Of a DNA stretch of 64,000 nt, positions 30,131 through 39,000 are shown piece by piece. Positions within the stretch are counted from its first letter, which is position 1; each line of letters begins with the position of its first letter. The notes beneath the pieces are model-generated. The model worked only from the letters and a program-made list of their open reading frames with translations. It made no database searches and was not told the origin of the DNA. Source of the stretch: Oscillospiraceae bacterium (lineage in GTDB: Bacteria > Bacillota > Clostridia > Oscillospirales > Oscillospiraceae); the NCBI GenBank assembly GCA_910574635.1, contig CAJTCG010000017.1, positions 1 to 64,000 on the forward strand, written 5' to 3'. The translations under genes and the position numbers were made by a program.

Positions 30131-31339
30131 TTACATATTGCCATACATGCTGAACATGGGCAGATAAACCGCGAACAGAATCAGCATTACCAGTACCGCC
30201 ATGACCACAATAATGGACGGCTCCAGCAGGGCGATGGCCCGCTTGGTTTTCAGGTCCGTCTCGTTGTCGTAGTAGCTTGCCAGCACCTTCAGCGTGGATT
30301 CCATGGAGCCGGTGGCCTCGCCCACAGAGGTCATTTGCACCAGCATGGGCGGGATTTCCCTGGTGTATTCCAGGCACTCCCCAAAGGGCCGTCCGCCCTC
30401 CACGCCGGGGAGGGTGCCCAGCACCTCCTGGGACATGCACTGGTTGGACATGGTTTTGCCGGAGACCTCAATGGCTTGCAGGATGGGCATTCCGGCGGTG
30501 AGGAGCATGCTCATGGTGTGGGCGAACTGGCTGGCGTTGGACATGCGGACCACGCTGCCGATGACGGGTATGCCAAGCTGCATCTTGGCCAGGGCAATTC
30601 CGCCTTTCGCCGTGGTCCCATAGAGCCGCACGGCGAAGATCACCAAGGCGGCGAGGGCCGCTAGAACCAGGGTATATTTTTGGAAGAAACCGCTCATGGC
30701 AATGAGGACCCTGGTGGGCCAGGGCAGGTCGATGCTCATGCCCTCGAACACCCCCACAAAGGTGGGCACGGCGTAAAGCATGATAATCGTCACCACCACC
30801 ACCGCCACCAGAATGACGAACATGGGATAGGTCAGGGCGGAAACCACGCTCTCATGGGTCTTGTTCATCCGCTCGAAATAGTCCGCCATGCGCTGGAAGG
30901 CCGCTTGTAAATCGCCGGATTCCTCCCCGGCCCGGACGGTCTCCCGGAAGGTGACGGGCAGGGACTTGGCCCCCCGCTGCTCCAGGCTGTAGCTCAGGGA
31001 CCAGCCGTTGGACACGTCCTCGGACACCTGCCGGAGGAGGGCGGAGAGGTTCTTGTCCGGGCACTGCTCCGCCACCAAATCCACCGTCTGCACCAGGGGC
31101 AGGCCCGCCTTCAAGATGATGGCGAACTGCTGGCAGGTGAGGGACAGGCTCTTGGCGCTGATTTTCTGGAGCCTGGACAGGGGGTCCCGGGCGGCGGACT
31201 TGGGGACCTCCTTGATGGAGAGGACGATTTCGCAGCTCTGGCGGATCTGGTTCACGGCGTCGGTGCGGCTGACGGCCTCCACCACGCCGGAGACTTTTTC
31301 GCCGCTGGCGTAAGCGCCCTCGTATTTATAGGTGGGCAT
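30131..31339 (-). CDS. pilC: Type IV pilus inner-membrane platform protein PilC
   Basis: 402 aa with two GspF-type domains: residues 65-190 (SLTCQQFAIILKAGLPLVQTVDLVAEQ) and 265-390 (ASQFAHTMSMLLTAGMPILQAIEVSG). Three membrane helices lie at about 165-190, 218-240 and 372-395. It couples the PilB and PilT motors to pilin assembly. It starts 49 bp after the PilT stop. Confidence 0.94.
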   Translation of the reverse strand: MPTYKYEGAYASGEKVSGVVEAVSRTDAVNQIRQSCEIVLSIKEVPKSAARDPLSRLQKISAKSLSLTCQQFAIILKAGLPLVQTVDLVAEQCPDKNLSALLRQVSEDVSNGWSLSYSLEQRGAKSLPVTFRETVRAGEESGDLQAAFQRMADYFERMNKTHESVVSALTYPMFVILVAVVVVTIIMLYAVPTFVGVFEGMSIDLPWPTRVLIAMSGFFQKYTLVLAALAALVIFAVRLYGTTAKGGIALAKMQLGIPVIGSVVRMSNASQFAHTMSMLLTAGMPILQAIEVSGKTMSNQCMSQEVLGTLPGVEGGRPFGECLEYTREIPPMLVQMTSVGEATGSMESTLKVLASYYDNETDLKTKRAIALLEPSIIVVMAVLVMLILFAVYLPMFSMYGNM

Positions 31340-31388
31340 ACATTATCTCCCTTCGTCCCGCGTCTCTCGTCCCCCGCGGGGGTGGGGG

Positions 31389-32507
31389 TTACTCAAGGGG
31401 GAGCCTGCTCCCCCTTGAAGGAGGCGGAGGAAACGGAGCGGAATGGATGTTCGGCGAAGCCGGACGCAATGGAGCGGAGTTTTTGACGCCGGGGTCTCTC
31501 AGGGCGCTCTCGAAGGTCTCCTTGCTGATGGTCCCGGCGGCGTAGAAGGCGTGCAGGGCCTTGTCCATCAGGATGTTTCCCAGGGACCCGGTGGTCTGGA
31601 TGGAGTTTGCGATCTGGGGGGTCTTGCCCTCCCGGATGAGGTTCCGGATGGCCCCGTCGGCCTTCATCACCTCACAGGCCAGCACCCGGCCCCCGCCCAC
31701 CTTGGGCAGAAGTTGCTGACTGAGAACGGCTTTTAAGGACATGGAGAGCTGGAGGCGGATCTGCTGCTGCCGCTCGGCGGGGAACACGTCCACAATGCGG
31801 TCGATGGAGTCGGCGGCGGAATTGGTGTGGACGGTGCCGAAAACCAGGTGCCCCGTCTCGGCGGCGGTCAGCGCCGTCTCGATGGTCTCCAGGTCCCGCA
31901 TCTCGCCCACGAGAATCACGTCCGGGTCCTCCCGCAGCGCGGCCCGGAGGCCAGTGGCGAAGCTCCCCGTGTCCCGGCCGATCTCCCGCTGGTTGATGAC
32001 GCACTTTTCCGGGGTGTAGACGTACTCGATGGGGTCCTCCAGGGTAAGGATATGCTTGGCCTCATTGCGGTTGATTTGATTCAGCACCGCCGCCAGGGTG
32101 GTGGACTTGCCGGAGCCGGTCTCGCCGGTGATGAGCACCAGCCCCTGGCTGTAGGCGGGGAATTCGCCGACCACCTTGGGAAGGCCCAGCTCGGACAAAT
32201 CGGGAATGTGGTCGTTCAAAAGCCGGATGGCGGCGGACCAGGCCTCCTGCTGGCGGAAGAGGTTCACCCGGCAGCGGACCCCGGCGATGGTCAGCGCCAG
32301 GTCCAGCTCGCCCACGGCCTCCCCGTGGCGGATTTCGGACCCGGCCAGCTCCCGGGCGGCCTCCAGGCAGTCGTCCGACGTCAGGGGCGCGCCCTCCATC
32401 TCCCGGATGGCGCCGTCCACCCGGTAGCGGGGGGTCAGGCCCCGGACCAGATGAATATCGGAGGCCCCATCCTTCCGGGCCTTTTCCACGTATTCTTTAA
32501 CACTCAT
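31389..32507 (-). CDS. pilT: Type IV pilus retraction ATPase PilT
   Basis: 372 aa. The N-terminal PAS-like domain has DIHLVRGLTPRYRVDG. The RecA-like domain has Walker A GETGSGKSTTLAAVL, Asp-box LEDPIEYV, Walker B VGEMRDLETIETALTAAETGHLV and the His-box GTVHTNSAADSIDRI. Presence of PilT next to PilB indicates a dynamic, retractile pilus able to support twitching or DNA uptake. The last 30 residues are Pro/Ser-rich and not family-like. Confidence 0.94.
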   Translation of the reverse strand: MSVKEYVEKARKDGASDIHLVRGLTPRYRVDGAIREMEGAPLTSDDCLEAARELAGSEIRHGEAVGELDLALTIAGVRCRVNLFRQQEAWSAAIRLLNDHIPDLSELGLPKVVGEFPAYSQGLVLITGETGSGKSTTLAAVLNQINRNEAKHILTLEDPIEYVYTPEKCVINQREIGRDTGSFATGLRAALREDPDVILVGEMRDLETIETALTAAETGHLVFGTVHTNSAADSIDRIVDVFPAERQQQIRLQLSMSLKAVLSQQLLPKVGGGRVLACEVMKADGAIRNLIREGKTPQIANSIQTTGSLGNILMDKALHAFYAAGTISKETFESALRDPGVKNSAPLRPASPNIHSAPFPPPPSRGSRLPLE

Positions 32508-32522
32508 AGATTTTCCTCCTCT

Positions 32523-34217
32523 TTATCCGCCGCCCAGGACCCGGTGGACCTCCTCGCTGGAGGTCACGCCGTCTAAAACCAGCTTGCGGCAGTTTTCCAT
32601 GATGGGGTGAAAGTCCGCCTGATCCATAGCCGCCTCCAAATCCTTGAGGGAGCGGGAGTGGATGGCCCGCCGGATGGCGGGATTGACGGGAAGAATCTCA
32701 AAAACGCCGGTCCGGCCCCGGTAGCCGGTGCCGAAGCACTCGCCGCAGCCCGCGCCCCGGTAGAAGGTGTACTCTCCCGGGGGGAGGCCCAGGGCCTCCC
32801 GCTCCTCCGCCGAGGGGGCGTAGGGCTTTTTGCAGTGGGGGCAGACCTTGCGCAGCAGCCGCTGGGAGACGATGCCCTTCACCGCCCCGGCGATGAGGTA
32901 GGGCTCCACGCCGATGTCCAGCAGCCGGTCGATGGAGCTGACGGCGTTGTTGGTGTGGATGGTGGAGAGGACCAAATGTCCGGTCATGGCGGCCCGCATG
33001 GCGATCTCGGCGGTCTCGCCGTCCCGGATTTCGCCCACGGCGATGATGTCCGGGTCCTGGCGGAGGACGGAGCGGAGGACGCTGGCGAAGGTCAGGCCGG
33101 TTTTGTCGTTGATCTGGACCTGGCAGATGCCGTCGATGTGATATTCCACCGGGTCCTCCAGGGACACGAGGTTTACTTCCTCGCTTTTCAGGCGGTCAAT
33201 CATAGCGTACAGGGTAGAGGTCTTGCCGGAGCCCGTGGGGCCCACCATGAGGATGACGCCCTCGGTGGCGTTGTCCACCAGCCGGCAGAACCGCTCCCGG
33301 TTGCCCCCCTCCAGGCCGATGCCCTCCAGGGTGGCAAGCTCCGGGGTCTTCCGCAGGAGGCGGATGACCACCTTCTCGCCGTGGATGGTGGGCAGGGTGG
33401 AGATACGCAGGTCCAGGCTCTCCTGGCGGACGGTGACGTTGGCCCGTCCGTCCTGGGGAATCAGCTTCTGGGCGATGTCCATCCGGGCCATGATCTTTAA
33501 GCGGGAGATGACGGAGCTCTGGAGCTCCCGGGGCACCGGGATGATGGCCCGGAGGGCCCCGTCGATGCGCATGCGGATGGTCATGCTGTCCTCGCCGGGC
33601 TCCATGTGGATGTCCGAGGCCCCTTCCGTACAGGCCCGGTCGATGATGGAGTTCACCAGCCGGATGGCCGGGGCGGCGTCCGCCTCGTCCTCGTCCACGG
33701 TCATGCTCTGGGGCTGGGCCGGGGCGGCGGCGCCGTACTGGCTGCCCAGGAGATCCCGCTGCATGTCCTCGATGGCCTGCATGGCCCCCTGGTTGCTGTA
33801 GAGGTTCTGGACCGCCCGCTCCACGGCGGCGGAGGCGGCGATGAGGGGAATGACCCGCCGCCGGGTGATGGCCCGGACCTCCTCAATGGCCACAAAGTTC
33901 AGGGGGTCCGCCATGGCCAGGTGCACGTCCGTCCGGGTGGCCCGGACCGGCACGGCCATGTGCTTTTTCGCCGCGCTCTTGGGCAGGAGCTGAGCCATTT
34001 CCGGCGGGATGGGGTAGGTGTTCAGGTCGATGAACTCCACGCCCAATTGGCTCATCAGCGTGTCAATGAGCTGCCGCTCGGTGATGAAGCCGTGGGTTTG
34101 CAGGATGGAGCCCAGGCGCTGGCCGGTGTCCTCCTGGAGCGCCAGGGCCTCATCCAGCTGGGCCTGGGTGATGCAGCCGCTGTTGACCAGCAGGTCGCCG
34201 AGTTTGACGTATTTCAT
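32523..34217 (-). CDS. pilB: Type IV pilus extension ATPase PilB
   Basis: 564 aa. The N-terminal MshEN domain is residues 1-150 (LGDLLVNSGCITQAQLDEAL). The motor domain has Walker A GPTGSGKTSTLYAMID, LEDPVEYHIDGICQVQIN, Walker B VGEIRDGETAEIAMRAAMTGH and STIHTNNAVSSIDRL. A zinc-binding four-Cys motif is in CPHCKKPY...CGECFGTGYRGRTGVFEI. It drives pilin addition. Its start overlaps the preceding pilin gene by 4 bp. The MshEN domain suggests possible control by cyclic di-GMP, but binding residues were not verified. Confidence 0.95.
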   Translation of the reverse strand: MKYVKLGDLLVNSGCITQAQLDEALALQEDTGQRLGSILQTHGFITERQLIDTLMSQLGVEFIDLNTYPIPPEMAQLLPKSAAKKHMAVPVRATRTDVHLAMADPLNFVAIEEVRAITRRRVIPLIAASAAVERAVQNLYSNQGAMQAIEDMQRDLLGSQYGAAAPAQPQSMTVDEDEADAAPAIRLVNSIIDRACTEGASDIHMEPGEDSMTIRMRIDGALRAIIPVPRELQSSVISRLKIMARMDIAQKLIPQDGRANVTVRQESLDLRISTLPTIHGEKVVIRLLRKTPELATLEGIGLEGGNRERFCRLVDNATEGVILMVGPTGSGKTSTLYAMIDRLKSEEVNLVSLEDPVEYHIDGICQVQINDKTGLTFASVLRSVLRQDPDIIAVGEIRDGETAEIAMRAAMTGHLVLSTIHTNNAVSSIDRLLDIGVEPYLIAGAVKGIVSQRLLRKVCPHCKKPYAPSAEEREALGLPPGEYTFYRGAGCGECFGTGYRGRTGVFEILPVNPAIRRAIHSRSLKDLEAAMDQADFHPIMENCRKLVLDGVTSSEEVHRVLGGG

Positions 34218-34729
34218 GATGTCCCTTCTTTCTCGGGTGGGTTCAGGCAGCGGATAACCACGCCGCCCTCCGGCGTCTGGGCGCTGATGCCGCTGTCCTT
34301 CCAGGTGACCTTCAGATGCAAGGTGAAACAGGCCGCGTCCCGGTCATAGGTGATGTCCATGGCTTCGACCTGATAGTCTCCGTTTTTATAAGCGCCGCCA
34401 CGGCCGTCTTTTTCCTTGGGCAGCAGCTCCTTGCCACCGGCGTAGACCTGCCCGCTTTCCAAGGTGAGCCCGCGGCCGCCGTTGTAGGATTCCAGCGCGC
34501 CGTTCCCGGCGGTTTTGGTCTCGTGGGCGTAGCGCAGCTCTCCGGCGATGGCGTCGGTGAGAGTGTTCAGCAAAAGCTGGGTCTCTGACTCCGCCGTGAG
34601 GTCGAAGTAGGTCTTCGTGGCCACGCTGAGGCCCGTGTTCACCATCACGCAAAGCAGCATGAGGACGGCCACGGCGCAGAGCATTTCCACCAGGGAGAAC
34701 CCGGCGCTGCTTTTCAGCTTCTTTTTCAT
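34214..34729 (-). CDS. Prepilin-type minor pilin (GspJ/PilW-like)
   Basis: 171 aa. Prepilin motif SSAGFSLVEMLCAVAVLMLLCVMV: cleavage before Phe, Glu at +5. A beta-rich domain of about 130 residues follows. Cys residues flank the hydrophobic helix. Overlaps its neighbours by 4 bp on both sides, one of three consecutive minor pilins that probably form the priming complex at the pilus tip. Confidence 0.85.
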   Translation of the reverse strand: MKKKLKSSAGFSLVEMLCAVAVLMLLCVMVNTGLSVATKTYFDLTAESETQLLLNTLTDAIAGELRYAHETKTAGNGALESYNGGRGLTLESGQVYAGGKELLPKEKDGRGGAYKNGDYQVEAMDITYDRDAACFTLHLKVTWKDSGISAQTPEGGVVIRCLNPPEKEGTS

Positions 34730-35139
34730 CCGCCGCCTCCTGTCATGGCAAGGCCGGAAGAATCCGATCCGGGCAGCGGGTCTAGGGCGTAGGAGAGCAG
34801 GCGCGGGGTGCCGTAGAAATGGAGCCCATGCTCACTTTCGCCGGCGGCAGCGGGGATGGTCACGGCAGAACCGTCCTTGCTTAGGATGGTTATTGCGGTT
34901 CCGCCGGACAGGCCGCTGTAAATATCCGTCTCCAAGGAGCCGCCGGGGACCTTGCTCTGCCGTTCCGCCTTGGAGAGAGCCGTGTAGTAGTCTTCGTCTG
35001 CCGCCTGGGCCTGGAGGCCGATGCTGGTGGAGGCTGAAACGGCCCCCAGCAGCAGCATGACGGAAAGCGCGCAGATCAGTACGGAGGCCAGCACCTCCAC
35101 CAGGGTCTCGCCCCGGGAGTTTCGCAGCTTCTCGCTCAT
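34726..35139 (-). CDS. Prepilin-type minor pilin (GspI/PilV-like)
   Basis: 137 aa. The N-terminus reads MSEKLRNSRGETLVEVLASVLICALSVMLLLGAV: the prepilin cleavage site is followed by Glu instead of Phe at +1 (G-ETLVE), an uncommon residue, while Glu+5 is kept. The rest is a small Gly/Ser-rich domain. Encoded between two other minor pilins with 4-bp overlaps. Confidence 0.78.
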   Translation of the reverse strand: MSEKLRNSRGETLVEVLASVLICALSVMLLLGAVSASTSIGLQAQAADEDYYTALSKAERQSKVPGGSLETDIYSGLSGGTAITILSKDGSAVTIPAAAGESEHGLHFYGTPRLLSYALDPLPGSDSSGLAMTGGGG

Positions 35140-36017
35140 CCGTCTGCCGCCTCCTTCTTGATTTCCCGGGTAATCCAGTCCAGCCGCCAGGTTACGGCCG
35201 GATCGGTTTGCTCCGTTGGGACAATCTCCGGGTTTTCGAATTGAACGGTGATATTGTCCCCGGTGGTGGGGCCATCCTTTGGCAGCCGGTCCGCCTCCTC
35301 GGGATATCCAAGCTCAGGCGTATTGACGGCGGTGAGCTCCGCCTCCATGACGTCGGTGGGATCGCCGGAGGTTCCGGGGTCCAGCCACGCCTTCAGATGG
35401 ATGCGGCGGCTTTGCGACATGTCGGCGCTCACCTTAACCGTTCCGAATTGCTCCTCAATACCGGCGGCGTCCGCCACCTTTATGGTCAACTCCCGGGTGG
35501 TGACGGCCGGAGTGGAACCCAAGACGCTGGGGGGATTTGTGGGGAGGGCGGCAACCTGATCCTCGGGCAAACGCGTGCAGCCAACGCCGGTAAACTCCTT
35601 GGCGAAAAGGCCGTCCAGCTCCTTTTGGAAGCTCAGCACGGCGTCCCCGTCAGGCGTTCCGTCCGCCTTCCGCTTTGACAGCTCCCCGCAGGAGAAGAAG
35701 CCCGGCGCCTGGGTGACGCTGTAATAGCGGGTGGTGGTCTCGGTGCCGTCCTCTTCCGTCCTGATTTCGGACCACAGGTTGAACGTATACTGTCCCCGGT
35801 ATTCCGCCTTCTCCAGCTCCCCGGCCACCAGCCGGAGAGCGGAGGACAGGGCCAGGTAGCGCTGCTGCTCCTCATAGTTGCTCCGGATCTTGCCGGCGTT
35901 GGAGGCCGCCGCCATCAGGACGGAGGCCGCCACCATCATGCAGGCCAGGAGGAACAGCAGCGCCAGGAGGATGGACGCCCCGCGCTGGCTGTGCAGTTTT
36001 CGGTTCAGCGTTTTCAC
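35136..36017 (-). CDS. Pilus-associated minor pilin-like protein (PilX/GspK-like)
   Basis: 293 aa. The N-terminus MKTLNRKLHSQRGASILLALLFLLACMMVAASVLMAA has the RGASxLLALLF pattern of PilX/GspK proteins, which lack the canonical Glu+5. The soluble part contains repeated charged beta segments and ends WRLDWITREIKKEAADG. It overlaps the giant pilin-like gene by 4 bp and is presumably assembled with it at the pilus tip. Confidence 0.78.
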   Translation of the reverse strand: MKTLNRKLHSQRGASILLALLFLLACMMVAASVLMAAASNAGKIRSNYEEQQRYLALSSALRLVAGELEKAEYRGQYTFNLWSEIRTEEDGTETTTRYYSVTQAPGFFSCGELSKRKADGTPDGDAVLSFQKELDGLFAKEFTGVGCTRLPEDQVAALPTNPPSVLGSTPAVTTRELTIKVADAAGIEEQFGTVKVSADMSQSRRIHLKAWLDPGTSGDPTDVMEAELTAVNTPELGYPEEADRLPKDGPTTGDNITVQFENPEIVPTEQTDPAVTWRLDWITREIKKEAADG

Positions 36018-39000
36018 GGGGCGTCTCTCCTTTTGCTTAATGTGCGTTCTTCGCGGTGCGCCGCCGCCGGACCGCGGTTTTCTCCTCGGTCCCGGCAGGG
36101 GGGCGGGGCGTCGATGCTTTGGAGGGGGGCCGCTTGGGCATCCGCCGGTCTGCGCACCGTCAGGGTCAGGGTGTGGGGCTGCGAGCCCTCGATCAGCTGG
36201 CTGCCGCTGCTGGTCAGCGTCAGGGGAAGGGAGACCTTCGTCTCCTCCGGGAGCTGCGCAAGCTCCGCCGCGCCGTAGGTCAGCGTGAAGGAGATGCTGC
36301 CCGCCTCATCCCTCCAGGCCGCCGTGGGCTGGTTGAACATGGGAGCCACCGTTGGGCTTCCGGCTGTGGCAAAGTACAGGGTTCCCTCCGCGTCAACCGG
36401 ATAGCTGTCGGGGAAGGTGACGGTGCAGACGATCTGCGTGGTCCCGTCGGGTGTTTGGGTTTCGGCGAAGCGGATGAAGTCCTCCCGGTCCTTCCAGGGC
36501 TGGATGATCTCGATGCGGACGTCTCCGCCGTTGCCGCCGCCGTAATCCTGAACCGTGGCTTTGCTGGGATCGCCGGGGCTGTCAGGGTCCGGGGTGGTGA
36601 CGGTATAGGCGAAATCGGTGTTGGCGCCCAGGGTCAGCGGGGCTTCCAGCTCCGGCGCGTCCCCGGGAATCGCGGTGGTAAACTGTACGGTGGGAAGCCC
36701 GCCGTCCTCCGTGGCCTCCTGAATCAGAGTCTTGCCCGTGAGGTAGCCGCTGCTTCCGCAGTTGGGGTCGCCCTTGAGGGTCAGTTTGCCGTTTTGCAGC
36801 CGCTCGTCCAGGGGATGGCCCGCCTTGTCGGTGGCCCTGACGGCGATGGACACCGTGTCGTTGGGGAACATAAACAGCCGGGAGGGCCGCAGCTCCGCGG
36901 AGGCGGTGACATGGACGGTGACGTCCAGGCGGTAGGGAACGTCATCCGTATCCGTATAGATGAGATGCAGGATATCCGTGCCCTCCTTTTTGGGGGTCAG
37001 CTCAAGGAAGTAGTAGAATTTGCCCTGTTCCTCCTTGGGGATATGGGGGATTTGGTCAAGGGGCAGAGGGCCGGAGATCTCATAGCCGGCAATCAGCCCG
37101 GCGCCGGAATCTCCCCCTCCCTCGCTCATGCTGTTCCAGATACTGTCCGTCCACTTGCCGCCGGAAAGCACGCCTTCCGTCAGCACCAGGTATTCCTGAT
37201 GCGGGGCGGTTCCGTTGACGAAGAGGTCGATTTCGATGGGGCTTCCGCCCAAAAGGGCGTATTTGCCGTTCTCGTCAAACAGGGTTTGCCGCCGGAAGCC
37301 CTTCAAGGGCCAGTCGCCGTAGTGGACGTTGTATTTCCCGCCGTCCTTGCGCAGGATGGTGGGGAAGGGATAGTCCCGGTCCCGCAGATGCGGGGAAGTG
37401 GCGGGGGGATAGCTGTACTTGCCGGGGACACGGATGCCGTCCTCCGTCACGGTGGTGACGGGGCTGAAACCGGGCAGCAGGCCGTAAATATCCAGGGCGG
37501 GGTCCTTTCCGGGGATTCCCGCCTGCATACCCGCCAGCTGCTCGTAGGTCAGGGGGGTAACCTCGGAATTGGAAGACTCCGTTCCTAGATCCGTTTTAGG
37601 TTCCCAGGACTTCCGGCCGTTTTGAATCTCGGCCGCCTGCGCGTCCTGAATGGCGTTCAGGTACATTTCCACGCTGCCGCCGTAGCCTGCCAAGACCTCG
37701 CTGGTCAGGAAGTAGCAGTTTTCATACGTAGTTTTGCCATGGTTGAGGGTGCCGTCACTGGTTCCGGCAGGGTTGATTTCTCCCGTGCCGCCGACAGCGT
37801 AGAGCGCCCGGATACTGGGATGGGCTTCCAGAGAGGGCAGCTGGACATAGCTGTAGCAGTTGGTCAGTTTGTTGTCGGTTCCGCCATCGGAATCCTGCGT
37901 AAAGCCGATCGTCAGATTTTGGTTGTCACCAATCTGGAGGGGCTTCATGTAGCTGCCTCCGACAATGCCGCCGATGTAGATGCCTTTTTGGCCCATGTCG
38001 ATGTCGCTGGTTTCCTCCAGGGAGATGAAGCCGCCGGCATAACAATTTTCGATGCTGCCCTGGCAGGAGCCCACCAGTCCGCCGGTGCGGATGTTGTCGT
38101 TGGCTACGGTGCCGTTTTTCAAGTCGATCTTTGTATTCGAGGTACAGCCGGACAGGGACATGTTGGAGAGCCCCAGCAGGCCGCCGACGCCGACGCCGCC
38201 CCAGGTTTGATCAGCCTTCGCAGTGTAGGTTTTTACCTCAATTTGATAGCCGGAAACGGCGCAGTTCTCCATGGCGGTCTGCCCGGGTTTTCCGTCTTTA
38301 TCATGGGAGGCCGCCACGCCAGCCAAAGCTCCAATGGCATACCACTGGCTGGTGGTGCGTTCGTCATAGGTGCTTCTCACAAAGCTCTCGCCGGTGGAGG
38401 AGTAGAGGACCATGTTTTTCAGCGTCCCGTTGTAGACCACGCCGAAAAGACCCGCGCAGGAGGCCGTGCTTCCCTGGATGCTGACGTTTTCAATGACATA
38501 GCTGTTTCCGTCGTAGACGCCTCCAAACCACCCGTCCAGATACCCTCGGTTTTCATTGGTGTTGGTGGTGTCGTAATATTCGGCAATGGGGGAATAGGTC
38601 TTATACGTTCCATCCGCCGTTCGTTCGCCCTTGATGTCGTAGCTCTGGGTCCAATAGTAGTTTCCGGTAGTGGAGCCGGAGGACAGGTAGGGGAAGCCGG
38701 CAATGCCCTGCGCGCCCTTTGCGGCCAATTTAAGCACGGTATTGGTATCCCGGTTTACGCTGTTCCAGTCAATGAACTGGAGCTGGGCAATGGATCGGAC
38801 GCCGTAGGGATAAGTCCCGCTGCTGCCGGGAGTGTCTCCGGAGAGGGTCCACGCGCCGGTCCAGTTTTTGGAGCTGGTGAAGACCGGAACATCCTTGGAC
38901 GCCGCGCTCCAGTTTTTACCGTCCTTCGGAAGCTCCACCGCCAGCGCCTCGGCAAACAGGGGATTCAGCGCAAAGGTGACTTCGATATTCTGGTTGCCGC

